Numbered from the stretch's first letter, positions 33,865-44,869 are shown. The stretch is 64,000 nt of DNA from Rhineura floridana (GCF_030035675.1 NC_084494.1:19699248-19763247), one strand, 5' to 3'. The notes: a model not told the origin generated them from the sequence alone. Translations and numbers: made by a program.

Positions 33865-34002
33865 CAGGTGTGGGGAACCTTTGGCCCTCTAGAGATTGCT
33901 GAACTACAACTCCCATCAGCTCCAGCAAGCATGGATAATGGCCAAGGATGATGGGAGTTGTAGTTCAGCAACATCTGGAGGGCTAAAGGTTCCCCACACC
34001 TG
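33865..34002. mobile_element. hAT-type palindromic MITE, near-perfect hairpin
   Basis: CAGGTGTGGGGAACCTTTGG pairs with CTAAAGGTTCCCCACACCTG. The inner stem is CTGAACTACAACTCCCATCA with its complement. This is the best preserved foldback of the family in the window. Confidence 0.9.
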
Positions 34003-34169
34003 TTCAAAAGTGTTAGGCCTACTGGGGTGGGGAGCTGATTTCATGCCTGCTTCAGGCATTGAAGGTCTGCAGAGATTGCACTACAGCACACAGCCTGATA
34101 TGATGCGTTTGTCCTCAGGCTGGCTCTGCTGAATTCAATAGATTTGCTCCCACGTGGATGTCCTTAGGG

Positions 34170-34743
34170 CAGGGATGGGGGAACCTGCAGCCTTCCCGTC
34201 ATCATAACTGGACTACAATTCCTACCATCCCCAGCCATGCTGGGCTGGGACGGATGGGAGTTGGAGTTAAGGATGGGTGAGAAATACGGTTTCAGTTCAC
34301 ATTTCAAGCCAAATTTATCAAATTTGCACTTTTGGAAACAATATTAGAACTGAAACAAAACCATCCTTCAAAATTCACACTTATTTTATGATGCAGTTCA
34401 CCAACCAAACAATATTTACAAAAATGCATGTGAGGGGAAAGTGTGCATAAAAATGAACATATGAATGAAAATAACATTCAAAAAGACATATCAGGAGAAA
34501 CTGCTTGCAAAAATGTGTATAGTCAAAATTGTCTACAAAAATGTGTTTATTAGGAAAAACATTGCAGTAAAATGCTAGAGAATATTTATGAGGATTTTTT
34601 AAAAAAATTGCAAATTTCTGCAGAAATGTGGAGAAATGAATTTAAGATTGGAAAAATGAGACTGTGGGAGAACTGAAATGGACACATATTTTCATCCCTA
34701 GTTGGAGTACACCATCAGCAGGACCACGGATTCCCCATTCCTG
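34170..34743. mobile_element. hAT-type palindromic MITE split by a second hAT-type element
   Basis: The left part (34170-34267) starts CAGGGATGGGGGAACC. The right part (34709-34743) ends GATTCCCCATTCCTG. Outer flanks CCTTAGGG and CCGTAGGA agree at six of eight bases. Confidence 0.85.
34268..34700. mobile_element. AT-rich hAT-type element with TAGGGATG ends, nested
   Basis: 433 bases from TAAGGATGGGTGAGAAAT to TTTTCATCCCTA. Flanked by GTTGGAGT at 34260-34267 and 34701-34708, a perfect 8-base duplication. Relatives are at 42262 and 49434. The interior is made of repeated AAAAATGTGTATA-like units. Confidence 0.93.
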
Positions 34744-34754
34744 CCGTAGGACAT

Positions 34755-34950
34755 TTGGCACAGATGACACTGCTGCATTCAAACCATACATTTATACACA
34801 TTTCTTCCCCCCCAAAAAAAGAATTCTGGGAACCGTAGTTTACTCCTCACGGAGCTACTGTCCCCAATACCCTTAACAAACTACAGTTCCCAATATTCTG
34901 GGGGGGGCAGAGTGAAATGTGCTTTAAATGTATAGTGTGGATGTGACCTA
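34755..34950. mobile_element. Palindromic DNA element (CCATCTGCACT family)
   Basis: GAATTCTGGGAACCGTAGTT, AACAAACTACAGTTCCCAAT and TTTAAATGTATAGTGTGGAT. Confidence 0.65.
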
Positions 34951-35160
34951 AAGGCCACTCCATATGTTATGTGGTAGCCAAGTCAAGCTTAGAGTGGATA
35001 AGGAGCCACAGCCAGTCCTGTCTCTTCAGTCATGCACCCTTATGATTTCCTTGTTTCCAAACATGTATTTGTCTCATTCACACATTACAAAGTATACACT
35101 TTTTAAAATGGATTTACCTTTAAAAGATATTTATCTCTTTAAACTATTTGTACTAATCAG

Positions 35161-35351
35161 CAGTGGTAGCTGATGGCTCCGTGTCATTGGGGCAGTGGAA
35201 TCCACTCTGCGTTTTAGTCTGAACTTTAAAGGAGCTGCCCGAGGTGCTGAAATTTATTCCTAAAATTGGTTCAGCATCTTGGACAGCTCCTTGAAAATTC
35301 AGTTAAAATCTAGAGTGGACTCCGCTGATATGAAGACACTAACCACCACTG
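35161..35351. mobile_element. hAT-type palindromic MITE (CAGTGG...GCTGGTGG family)
   Basis: CAGTGGTAGCTGATGGCTCC pairs with AACCACCACTG. Flanks CTAATCAG (35153-35160) and CTCATCAG (35352-35359) are an 8-base duplication with one change. Confidence 0.9.
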
Positions 35352-35689
35352 CTCATCAGCCAAAAAGGCTCCCAGAGAAGCTTTCATACAATCCATTAAA
35401 ACAAGACTGTCCCTGCCCATAAGCTTACTATCTAAAAATCCACTACACATAAGGGGAAAGGGCCAGGGAGGGAAGAGGAAAAAAGCAAACTCAGGCAATT
35501 CTTAAATAACAGTTTTTCTAATGACCAGCTGTCCTAGAAACAGTTCAGGGGCTGGAGGTGCCTGATGGAGCTGGTTTTTCAGCAGAGCTGATGGGATGAG
35601 CTCTTCTTCCTATCTCTCCCACTGAGGCAACCCGATGGAATGGCTGCTGGCAGGTGATGGTTGAGGGAGAGGTGGCTTGATGGCAGCTT

Positions 35690-35965
35690 TATGTCATTCT
35701 ATTTACAAATCACCTCCCATGATACTTCTTGAAGGGCTTAACAATAAAAACATCAAAAACCTATTTAGAACAATTCCATACATGTCAAAGTAATTAAAGC
35801 AGATCCATAGATATAAAAACACTTTCAAATGCAATACAGATACAGGCTGGAAGAAACACCTCCACTTTAAAGGCTTGCTGAAAAAGGAAGGTTTTCAATG
35901 GGCACAGAAAAGACTTAACAGAGGCGAAGCTTGTCTGACAGCAATGGGAGGGAGTTTCAAATAAT
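35690..35965 (-). mobile_element. L2 LINE 3' fragment
   Basis: Minus-strand codons KTFLFQQAFKVEVFLPA and a long AT-rich 3' end. Diverged. Confidence 0.65.
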
Positions 35966-36640
35966 GTGTGAAGTGACCTTGAAAAGAATACTTAAATCTT
36001 TTTCAGTGGTTGTGTGTGTGGGGTGGTGGTGGTTGGAGCAAGAAGCAATCCAGATGCCTTTTTATTTATTTAAGCATTGATAGACTAGACTGCTGTATAA
36101 TATACACCTGCTTATTGAACATTCATCCTGATTTCTTTACAGGGAGATTTTACTGGCTATTTAATGAGCATCCAGATTTGTTTGCTGTGAGGTTAGACGA
36201 CATTGTGTCAAAAACAATGTTATCTCATCCTTTCCAGTGCATTTTTCTGTTGCTTTCCTTGACACACAAAAAATATGAACTTTTGGAGGAAGCAGGTTTG
36301 TTGTGCAAGACCTGCAACCAACAATAATTGCTCAACCTGAATCTGCTAGTATGTGATTGAGTCTCACTTGAAAACAGCAACTCTCTGGGTGCCCTATGCC
36401 TGGGGAGGCAGAGAACGAAGCCCAAGGAGATGGCTATTGACCAGAGTGATGTGTCTGTGACAACAACCTTAGAAGTAATTCAGGGTCCCAACCACAGGCT
36501 GTCTTAACGGTTGCTGTTTTAGAACAAATGAATTGACAAATGAGTCTTATGTTCCTCAAAGACCAAATCTAATATAAAAACCATTTAAAATTGAACAAGA
36601 GGCAATAGGTGTCTTCTTTTAAAAAAAACCCACATAGGGT
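35966..36640. other. No recognised feature
   Basis: No exon or known repeat was identified. Confidence 0.4.
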
Positions 36641-36745
36641 TGTAGCCAAATAACTTTTACTTAATGGAGCTAATTTAACCATGTTTATTAACTTCAGTGG
36701 ATCTATTCTGAGTAGTACTAGTACTGACTGGATACAACCCGTATA
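36641..36745. repeat. Palindromic repeat (GGGTTGTAGCCAA family)
   Basis: TAGGGTTGTAGCCAAATAAC pairs loosely with ACTGACTGGATACAACCC. Confidence 0.55.
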
Positions 36746-36945
36746 TTGCAGTCTTAGAACAACATAAAACCAGTTAAAACGAAACATTTTAAAAAAATCC
36801 ATTTCATGCAAAGCCTGAGAAAAAGAGGAGACAAAAATAAATCAGTTAAACCGATTATATTTCAGTTGCAAAGCAGTGATCTTTTGAAACAGTGATCACA
36901 ACTTAGTCTAAAAGATGTATTGGTTGGTAGTTTTTACTCATACAG

Positions 36946-37030
36946 GGCAATCCTATGTATGTTTACTTGGAAATAAGTTCAACAGCTTTCAGTGGGGTTT
37001 ATTTACAGGTAAATGTATAATGGGACAGCA
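36946..37030. repeat. Palindromic repeat (CAATCCTATG family)
   Basis: GGCAATCCTATGTATGTTTA and TCAGTGGGGTTTATTTACAG. Confidence 0.5.
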
Positions 37031-37225
37031 AGCACATCTGAAGGAAGCCCCACTGTCTTCAACCGAGTTTATTCACAAGTAATTTTTTCTGCTTCTTTTT
37101 GTATATGCATGTGTTTGCTGAATGTGTCAAAATGATGGTTTGCTGAATTTATACTGTCATGGCCTGTGTTTTTAAACAATCGTTTTATTCCTTCACAGGT
37201 GTGCGTACAAGAGATTGCAGAAGAA

Positions 37226-37411
37226 GGGCCATAGCTCAGTGGCAGAGCATCTGCCTTGCATGCAGTAAGTCCTAAAATCAATCCATCACATCTCTAGGCG
37301 GAGAGATTCCTGCCTGAAACCCTGGAGAGCTGCTGCCAGTCAGTGTAGACAATACTGAGCTAGATGGACCAAGGGTCTGACTCTGCATAAGGCAGCTTCC
37401 TAGGTTCCTAT
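37226..37411 (+). mobile_element. tRNA-Ala-like SINE, near full length
   Basis: GGGCCATAGCTCAGTGGCAG (A box), CTTGCATGCAGTAAGTCC, GAGAGCTGCTGCCAGTCAGT and CATAAGGCAGCTTCCTAGG. Confidence 0.9.
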
Positions 37412-38405
37412 CTGATATTCTTTACTATGTTATATTCCTAATCCCTCTTGAAGAATCACCTTAACTCTGTCCTTTCACATGCCTTTGCAAAACATACGCC
37501 CCTAATTACGACAGCAGGATATTTCTCACAAACAGATGCTGCCAGAGTGCCATCTATTGGGAAACCCCACTAGGGGTACATATCGGGACCTTTGTCTCTG
37601 CCCTGTTTGCAAAGCAGCTGTTCCCCATCCCTCATATGCTGTAGAATATGCAGCCATTTGCCTTGCTCCGGCAGCAGTTAATTACCCGGGGAAGGATTTG
37701 ACTGCTCGATGGGGGCCCAGCTTGGAGAGGCGGCCCAGCTGATCACACAGGATGTGCTCTCGGTCCCTGCAAGCTGTGACCAGGACTTTGTATTCCCCAC
37801 ATTTCTCCCCAGAGGGCCTCCCCGTAATCAGCAGCCATATCGCTCGATCCCAGGGCATCACTGTCCTGTGTTAAGTGTGTGTCTGGGCATGGGGCCTGTC
37901 CTGGGTGTGCCGGCTTGGCCCCAGCTGCTTCTGGAGGGATAAGAGAACCAGAGGGAGATTCTTGGTATTTGCTGTTGGGCTTGTGCATCCTCAGAACGGT
38001 CTCTTGCCTAGCAAGGAAAACGGCTTATCAGCCAGGTCCAGCTGCTTCTAACGGTGGAAGATCCTGCAACTCTGGCACAACCATGCCTCATCTCTTTGAA
38101 GCTGAAAAGAGGTGAGGATCCTGTTCCTTTGCTTTGCCAGAAGATGTTCAAAGGATGGAGCTCTTGGCCATGCTTAGGATTCTTAACTTTGCTGGGCTGA
38201 AAAACAAAGGGAGCCCTCCCAGGCTTTCAGAAAGAGCCTTTTTGTGATTGCGAAGGAAGGACTGCCCTGACTTTATAGACAAAACATCACTGTATGAAAG
38301 AAAAGCGGTTGAAATGACCTCCAGTTTTCTCTTATGCAGAACCGAACCAATAAATGCTAGGGACTCAAAATCAGGCAAAGAATATAAACCCAATTCAGAG
38401 CTGCC
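37412..38405. other. Unassigned; GC-rich stretch 37500-38100
   Basis: No exon is recognised. Part of it (37530-37930) is GC-rich compared with neighbours and holds no repeat I know, so it could be conserved non-coding sequence. Confidence 0.35.
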
Positions 38406-38409
38406 ACCC

Positions 38410-38730
38410 TGAAATACGTACGAGGAAGTAAGTGCTACTGAACACTGTAGGGCTTACTTCTTTGTGAACATGTACAGGATTGCCCTGCACAATCATTAAA
38501 AAATTAAATGGAATAATAAACTACATCCTCTGCATACAAAATATTAGACAAAAGTTATTTTCAGCTGATATATATTTTGACTAGCATGATGGCATCCTTT
38601 GCAACTGCAGAACATGCTCCCTATTTGAATTATGTCAGCACAATCCTATACATGCCTTCTGAGATGTAATCCCCATTGAGTTCGGTGGGGCTTACTCCCA
38701 GGTAAGGGGGTATAGGATTGTAGCCTGTAT
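38410..38730. repeat. Two palindromic repeats (CAATCCTATAC family)
   Basis: 38410-38485 and 38640-38730. The second reads ACAATCCTATACATGCCTTC and GGTATAGGATTGTAGCC. Confidence 0.6.
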
Positions 38731-38960
38731 TATATAGCCTCTGACATTTCACAGATTAAAATAGGAACACGCTAGTTGTAACATCTAGATTCTCATACCT
38801 GGGATCACTGCCCATGGCCTCCTCTGAATGCCATTACACATTACTGAAATGAATACTCTCGTTGCAGTTTGCTGTATTCATTGACTCTCCAAAAGCCTGC
38901 TCTCCTCTGGATTAAAAACAAGACAGTGTGGCTCTTCCTGTGGCAAAGATATGCTAGAAA

Positions 38961-39915
38961 TGAGTTCCCAAACTCTGTGCTCTATGAGCTTCATTCAGGT
39001 GGTCCACGATGGCATGTCTGCATTACATAATCATAGTGATTTTAAATTACTTTTATTTCTTCTTTTATTTTATTTTATTTTATTTATTTAACAAAATTTA
39101 TATACCGCTTGATTGTGAGAGATGTCTAAAGTGGTTTACAAATAATATTACAATTATCAATAAAAACAGTTAAAAACAAGTCATTTAAAACATTTTACAA
39201 ATGATTAAAACAACAGTAGACTAAAAAGAGATTAAAACACTATGTGAACTGGATAGGCTTGCCTAAACAAAAATGTTTTAAGCAGGCACTGAAAAGAGTA
39301 CAGCAAAGGTGCCTGCCTGATGTCAGTACACAGGGTCTTCCAAAGCATAGGTGCTGCCACATTAAAGAATGATTTCTTACAAGGGTGGAATGAGCACCTG
39401 TAAAAGAACCAGTTCCATAGATCGAAGAGGTTGAGTGGGCATATATGGGGTAAGACAGTTTTTGCAAGTAAACTGGTCTCAAGCTGTTAAGGGCTTTACA
39501 TACCAATAATAAATCAGTAATAAATCAGCAACCAGTGCAGATCTCTGAGCAGAGGTGTTATCTGCTGACAGAATCTCACTCCTGTCAGCAACCTTGCTGC
39601 AGCATTCTGCACTAACTGCAGTTTCCCGGGTCAAGCGCAAGGGAAGCCTCACATACAATGCATTGCTATAATCCAGTTTTGAGGGCATATTGTATTTTAT
39701 TGCATTACAATTTGAATTCTATGGAATGCAAATTGTAATAAAATACAATATGTAAGAAATAAAAGAAGCAATAAAAATGCAATTAAAAATCAGTCAGCCA
39801 CCTAGGACACTGCATGACAATTGCTACAACAGGCAGAAAAATCATGAAGCGGTCCGCCGAGACACTCAGCAATTTCCAAGTGGTCCATGGGGGTGGGGAG
39901 TTTGGGAACCACTGA
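38961..39915 (-). mobile_element. hAT element (CAGTGGTTCCCAAAC family) with a nested L2
   Basis: The left end TGAGTTCCCAAACTCTGTGC and the right end GAGTTTGGGAACCACTGA. Both flanks read GCTAGAAA (38953-38960, 39916-39923), a perfect 8-base duplication. Confidence 0.88.
39060..39685 (-). mobile_element. L2 LINE 3' end inside a hAT element
   Basis: Minus-strand codons SKLDYSNALYVRLPLRLTRE, then MVCKALNSLRPVYLQKL, then a tail reading CAATCAAGCGGTATATAAAT. Diverged with frame breaks. Confidence 0.8.
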
Positions 39916-39923
39916 GCTAGAAA

Positions 39924-40515
39924 TGACAGAATTGCCCTAATATAGCCCAATTCAAGGGAACTGCTCACATATTCTGTCAACATGTACGTAGGGAGGGAAG
40001 CTGTGCTAATTAGCCCTGCCTTGAGGTCTCATACACTCCAACTAGCTCTCCCAATGTCACCTTCCTTAATGAGCCCAACCCCTGACCTCACATGCTCCAA
40101 CTAGTCCTACTTCCTGGTGTCTACACCCATTGCTGTACATGTAAACACTCCCATCTGATCTGGAACCCTGCACTACTGGAGTCCAGATTGCATAAAAGCT
40201 TTCATGTGTACAGCATTGTACAAGCAAAGGTTTTCCCTCTGCAGACAAGGAGACCAAGGGGCGGTGCTTATCAATGTGCATGGCATCAGAGGCGGGGCTA
40301 GTTAACACAGCCCCGCTCATGCATAGAGAGAGAATGCAAGAGCAGTTCAAACAAATAGGGCTGGAATCAAGCATCCAAAATATATTTCCGCTGTTGCAGT
40401 GCATGAAATGGCAGACTGGATGCTACATGATGCCTGAGTGTTCATGCATGATGCATTTGCATGCATGCATTTTTTTTTTTTAATCTGTAGATTAAAGCTG
40501 GTTGCAACAATAAAA
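39924..40515. other. No recognised feature
   Basis: No exon or known repeat was identified. Confidence 0.4.
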
Positions 40516-40518
40516 ACA

Positions 40519-40740
40519 GAAGAAGAGCTTTGTGGAATCAGTCCAGTGGCCCATCTAGTTCAGCATTTGGTCCTCACAGTGGCTAATCAGATGCCTATGG
40601 GAAGCCTGCAAGTAGGACCTGAATGCAACAGCACCTTTCCCTACTTGTCATTCCCAGCAGCAACAGGTATTCAGAGGCATACTGCCTGTCTAATAGCCAT
40701 TGATAGCCTTACTCCCCATTAATTATCCTCCTCCAGCAAC
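40519..40740 (-). mobile_element. CR1-like LINE 3' UTR fragment
   Basis: GTGGCCCATCTAGTTCAGCA, CTCACAGTGGCTAATCAGAT and CAGAGGCATACTGCCTGTC, antisense. Confidence 0.75.
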
Positions 40741-40764
40741 TATATCAGTTATCAACATCCTGTG

Positions 40765-41200
40765 TTCCAGGCATAACATGTGCCAAGGCCTGTAAAAAAA
40801 AATGTTTTCAGTTGGTATCTAAGTGAAGAGTTGGCGCCAACCACATTTCCAAGGGAGGTGTATTCCATTACTGGGGTGCTACCACTGAGAAAGCCCTGCT
40901 GTCAAGTTATTGTTTCCAGCTTCCCCAGCCGATAGCACTACCAACACCTCTCCAGCAGATCTCAAATCACAGGGCAGTTGATATAGGGAGTAGTGTTCTC
41001 TAAGATAACCGAGTTCCACGCCATATATGGGTTGGTATGGCAAGACTAAAACCTTCCTCTGGGCTCAGTAGCTAACTGGCAGCCAATGCAATAGGACTCT
41101 TGCAGTTGCATTTTGCACTTGCTGCATCTTCCAAAGGGCAGCCCAATGTAGAGCACATTGCAGTAGTCTGGACAGACAAAATGCATTGAACTTAGCCCTC
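40765..41200 (-). mobile_element. L2 LINE ORF2 fragment
   Basis: Minus strand: the region of CTACATTGGGCTGCCCTTTG (LYIGLPF) followed by CTATTGCATTGGCTGCCAGT. Several stops; old. Confidence 0.65.
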
Positions 41201-41845
41201 AGATATTTTTCCAGAGTTTCTGGGAAAGGAACTGAACTGAATTATGATGCTTAGCAACTCCCACTGTTAACATCTTAACAAGGTATCTCCAAAAGGCAAA
41301 AATAGTGACATAAATGTACTGCAGTCAGCTACTGAGAAATCAGAAATGCCTGTAGTAAATAGGGGCAGTTAGAGTGTGCAGAGTTTCTGTAGTAAATCTG
41401 CAAATGCTCTTTTCAATCTCTCCCAAGCATTCTGAGATTTGGTCTTCTCATTGCCCTGTCTATTTTAAGATATACAGACTAACATCTAAGGACAACATTC
41501 TAGGTGAGGGCAACCAACTGCTTTATTTAGACAGGGTAGCCTCATTTAGAACGCTAATCTTTGTCAACTAAAAAGTAGAAACCTTCCAAGAGTGGGGTTC
41601 GAGAGTGTGTGGAACTCGCTATTGCTTCTCAACCAAATGCCACTAATTCCCAGCATGGAAGATTCTGTGCTTCCAGTTCTTTGTGCAGATTCTTATAGCT
41701 ACTCCTGTTTTAGATGGTACTGTGCATTATGTCACTTACTTCAATATGTGGTGAGCAAGACCTGCTGCATTTGGGGGCCTTCCTGCTCATTCTTCTGAGT
41801 AGGATCCTGGACGTCTATCCCAAAGTCCTGCTCTGATAGCACCAC
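41201..41845. other. No recognised feature
   Basis: No exon or known repeat was identified. Confidence 0.4.
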
Positions 41846-42012
41846 TAGTGGAGACTGGTGGTTCTGATGTCAGTGGGGCAGTTAATTTGCTCTGGGTTTT
41901 TGTCTGAATTGTTAAGGAGCTTTCAGCACCTTGGACAGTTCCTTGAAAGTTGGGACTAAAACCCAGAGAGGATTCACTGCCCCACTGACATCAGAGCCAC
42001 CAGTCTCCACTG
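41846..42012. mobile_element. hAT-type palindromic MITE (CAGTGG...CTGGTGG family)
   Basis: AGTGGAGACTGGTGGTTCTG pairs with CAGAGCCACCAGTCTCCACT. Flanks AGCACCAC (41838-41845) and GGCACTAC (42013-42020) agree at six of eight bases. Confidence 0.9.
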
Positions 42013-42261
42013 GGCACTACTGCTGCCACCCTGCACATTTAAGGAGACCCATTCCCTGCAACCTCTGATATGGAGGATATGGGGGAAGGGAAAAAACTTT
42101 TCCTTCCTTTCCTTTTCAATCTGTTAACCAAGATGGGAGCGTTGTCCAGCTTCTTGACCAAGCAAGGCTCCAGTCATGTCAATGGAGTAGGAATATAGGA
42201 AGCAGCATTATCCCAGGTCAGACTATTTGTTCTCCTGGCCTAGCCCAGTATTGGCTACTCT

Positions 42262-42636
42262 GACTGACGGATGGATGAATCTGTCAGTTTTGGTTTCTTT
42301 CAGTGTCTCATTTACCAGTCTTAAGTTCAGGGCTCCACATTTCCACATCACTTCACAATTTTATTTTATTTTTTTTAAGTGCTCACGAAACAACTGGATT
42401 TTTGTGTGAATTTCTCCTCATATACCCATGTTTGTATTCAATGTCTCCTAACACCCACATTTCGCAAAGCAATTTCCCCTCATAGAACACATTTTTGTAT
42501 TACATTTTCACTAATTTATGTATTTTTTTTTGGACACTTTAACCTAGTATACACATTGCTGTACGCATTACTTGGCTGGAGAGCTGCACTGCCAAATTTG
42601 TGGAAGTGTGAGTTTTTGAAGGATGGCTGCATTTTG
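42262..42636. mobile_element. AT-rich hAT-type element with GGATG ends, right end missing
   Basis: GGATGGATGAATCTGTCAGT, CAGGGCTCCACATTTCCACA, ATTTCGCAAAGCAATTTCCC and GAAGGATGGCTGCATTTTG. Same family as 34268 and 49434. Confidence 0.7.
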
Positions 42637-42830
42637 AACATAAGACGAACCTGCTGAATCAGGCCAATGGCCCATCTAACCCACAATCCTGTTCTCACAG
42701 TGGCCAATCAGATGTCTACAGGAAGCCTGCAAACAGGACCTGAGCACAAGAGCACTCTCCCCTCCTGCAGTTTCCAGCAACTGGTATTTGGAAGCATGCT
42801 GCCACCAGCCGTGGAGTGAGAGCATAAGCA
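42637..42830 (-). mobile_element. CR1-like LINE 3' UTR fragment
   Basis: CATAAGACGAACCTGCTGAA, CTGTTCTCACAGTGGCCAAT and GGAAGCATGCTGCCACC, antisense. Confidence 0.8.
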
Positions 42831-42914
42831 AAATGAGCTAACTGGACCATCAAATGTCTCCCACCACCCCCAGCTCTGCCACTGAGCTTTGTTTCCTTCT
42901 CTAGGGCTTTTATG

Positions 42915-43290
42915 GCTGGTATAGCACAGTGGGGAGGACAGCCTGGCTGGGAGTCCAGAGTCTGTGAGTTCAAATTCCCAATCATGTCTCCTGGGTGTCA
43001 AGGGCCAGCTAAAGATCACCCCCACAGAGAGTGGCTCAGGGGTTATGTGCCCTGCCACCTGTGCAGCCGTGGGCAAGCTACATAGTCCCAAGGAGCCCAG
43101 TTGCTTCCCAGGAAGAGGCTGGCTTGTGCAGCTGTGGCAAGCTGAGCAGGCCCTAGCCAGCTGGGGAGGACTAGCCTCAGAGGGAGGCAATGGTAAGCCC
43201 CCTCTGAATACCACTTACCATGAAAACCCTATTCATAGGGTAGCCATAAGTCAGGATCGACTTGAAGGCAGTCCATTTCATTTTTCTAAA
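42915..43290 (+). mobile_element. Long composite SINE with Sauria/Bov-B-type tail, copy 2
   Basis: Head GGCTGGTATAGCACAGTGGG with B box GAGTTCAAATTCC. The long middle GTGGCTCAGGGGTTATGTGC and TGTGCAGCTGTGGCAAGCTG matches copy 1. The tail is CATAAGTCAGGATCGACTTG and CAGTCCATTTC. Flanks CTTTTAT and CTTTTAC could be a short duplication. Confidence 0.85.
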
Positions 43291-43469
43291 ACTTTTACAG
43301 GATCGGGTGAGTAACCTTCTGAAACCTCCCTGCAGAAAACAGTCCTGGAGTCCAATGGCTGCCAGGACAATTGTGCTGCTTCAGCTCAGACTGGTTAGCA
43401 TCCCGTTGTGCTGACCCGTTGATCTGCAGCTTGGGGTCATGTGGCATGTGTGTGCAATCTATTACACAC

Positions 43470-43512
43470 GCACGCACTCACACATGCATGCACACAGACA
43501 GACACACACACA
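43470..43512. repeat. CA-rich microsatellite
   Basis: Alternating ACAC/CGCA/CATG units; the plus-strand GTGTG partner lies just before. No gene in 43300-43800. Confidence 0.7.
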
Positions 43513-43810
43513 TCTGCTATTTTGTTTGTTTGAGCGGAGTTTGTTTTTTGAATAAGCCTTTTTCTGTGCCCTGTCAGCAGAGCCCCTCACTGGACAGCAA
43601 TGACTCAGCCGGCTGGAAAATGCATGTACAAAGCTGATAAGTCCAGGGGCTGCCCCGGTAAGCACAACAGTGCCTGGCTTTGCTTTCACATGCACAGCAC
43701 TGGGTATGTGTACAATGCTCCCAGGTCTGCTTAAAGAGAGTAAATGGGATAAAGTGCCTTTTCCCTAGAGAGTGGAAGCAGTGCAGACCCTTGTGTCTCC
43801 TATATAAGGG

Positions 43811-43994
43811 GAAGGGACCATAGCATGGTGACAGAGCACCTGCTTTGCATGTAGAAGGTCCCAGGTTCAATCTCTGGTATCTCCAAGGAGGACCAGGAAA
43901 GGCTCTGGTGAACTGCTGCTAATCAGTGTAGACAGTACTGAACTAGGTGGGCCAACAGTCTGGCTCTGTATGAGACAGCTTCCTCTGTTCCTAT
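43811..43994 (+). mobile_element. tRNA-Ala-like SINE
   Basis: GGACCATAGCATGGTGACAG, TTTGCATGTAGAAGGTCCCA and TGTATGAGACAGCTTCC. Full length but diverged. Confidence 0.85.
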
Positions 43995-44049
43995 TTAAGC
44001 CAACCCTTCATTCAGAGCCATGAGGACTAGGACCTTACTTGCTTTTTAG

Positions 44050-44213
44050 GGAAGGACCTCAGCTCGGTGGCCGAGCACATGCTTTGCATACAGAGGATCC
44101 CAGGTTTAATCCCTGGGATTGCCAGTTAAAAGGACCTGGTAGAAGATGGTAGTAAAGACCCCTGCTTGAGGCCTCAGAGAGCTACGGCCAGTCAGAGCAG
44201 ACGATATTGGCCT
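44050..44213 (+). mobile_element. tRNA-Ala-like SINE, 5' part
   Basis: GGACCTCAGCTCGGTGGCCG, TTTGCATACAGAGGATCCCA and GAGAGCTACGGCCAGTCAG. It ends where the Bov-B piece begins. Confidence 0.8.
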
Positions 44214-44560
44214 TTGCGGATACCATGGACCACAAAAATACAAATAATTGGGTGTTAGAACAAATTAAACCAGAACTATCACTAGAAGCTAAAATAATAA
44301 AACTGAGATGATCATACTTTGGACACATAATGAGAAGACATGATTCACTAGAAAAGATAATAATGCTTGGAAAAACAGAAGGAAGTAGAAAAAGAGGAAG
44401 GCCAAACAAGAGATGGATTGATTCCATAAAGCAAGCCACAGACCTGAACTTACAAGATCTGAACAGGGTGGTTTATAACAGATGCTATTGGAGGTTGTGA
44501 TTCATAGGGTCGCCATAAGTCGTAATTGACTTAAAGACACATAAGTGGTACCAGTGAATA
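44214..44560 (+). mobile_element. Bov-B LINE (RTE clade), 3' end
   Basis: Codons DTMDHKNTNNWVLEQIKPEL, an in-frame stop at 44307-44309, then SYFGHIMRRHDSLEKIIMLG, KTEGSRKRGRPNKRWIDSI and RVVYNRCYWRL with stop. The 3' end reads ATAGGGTCGCCATAAGTCG, the sequence shared with Sauria SINE tails. This is the partner LINE expected to mobilise those SINEs. Confidence 0.92.
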
Positions 44561-44868
44561 ACAGAAGACTAAAAGAAAAAAAACAGTGATTTAGCAAACA
44601 GAGAATAAATTCAGTAGTGCAAAAGAAATAATCTAGATTCTAGACTTAAATACTTAAGTACAAAGCAAAAAGAAAGTTAATAGACAGTAAAGTTCCAGCT
44701 GCTTCTCTGTTTCTTAAGGGGGGGGGGATGCTATCAAATCTCAAAGTAAAGGTCACCCTCCTACAAAGACTCTCCCCTCTTGATTTCTTTCCAGGAAACT
44801 TTTCTCGCAAACAACTATTGTACTATGTAGAAAACAACTCTGACAATTCTGATGGTAGGGGTTATTCT
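44561..44868. other. No recognised feature
   Basis: AT-rich; no exon or known repeat. Confidence 0.4.
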
Positions 44869-44869
44869 G

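Noticed and set aside
37226-37300. tRNA gene from the GGGCCATAGCTCAGTGG head
   Set aside because: The cloverleaf is incomplete and the same head recurs in many copies with a shared SINE body and tail.
43470-43512. Possible CRISPR-like or tandem array
   Set aside because: It is a simple CA-rich microsatellite; no spaced direct repeats exist in this eukaryotic window.
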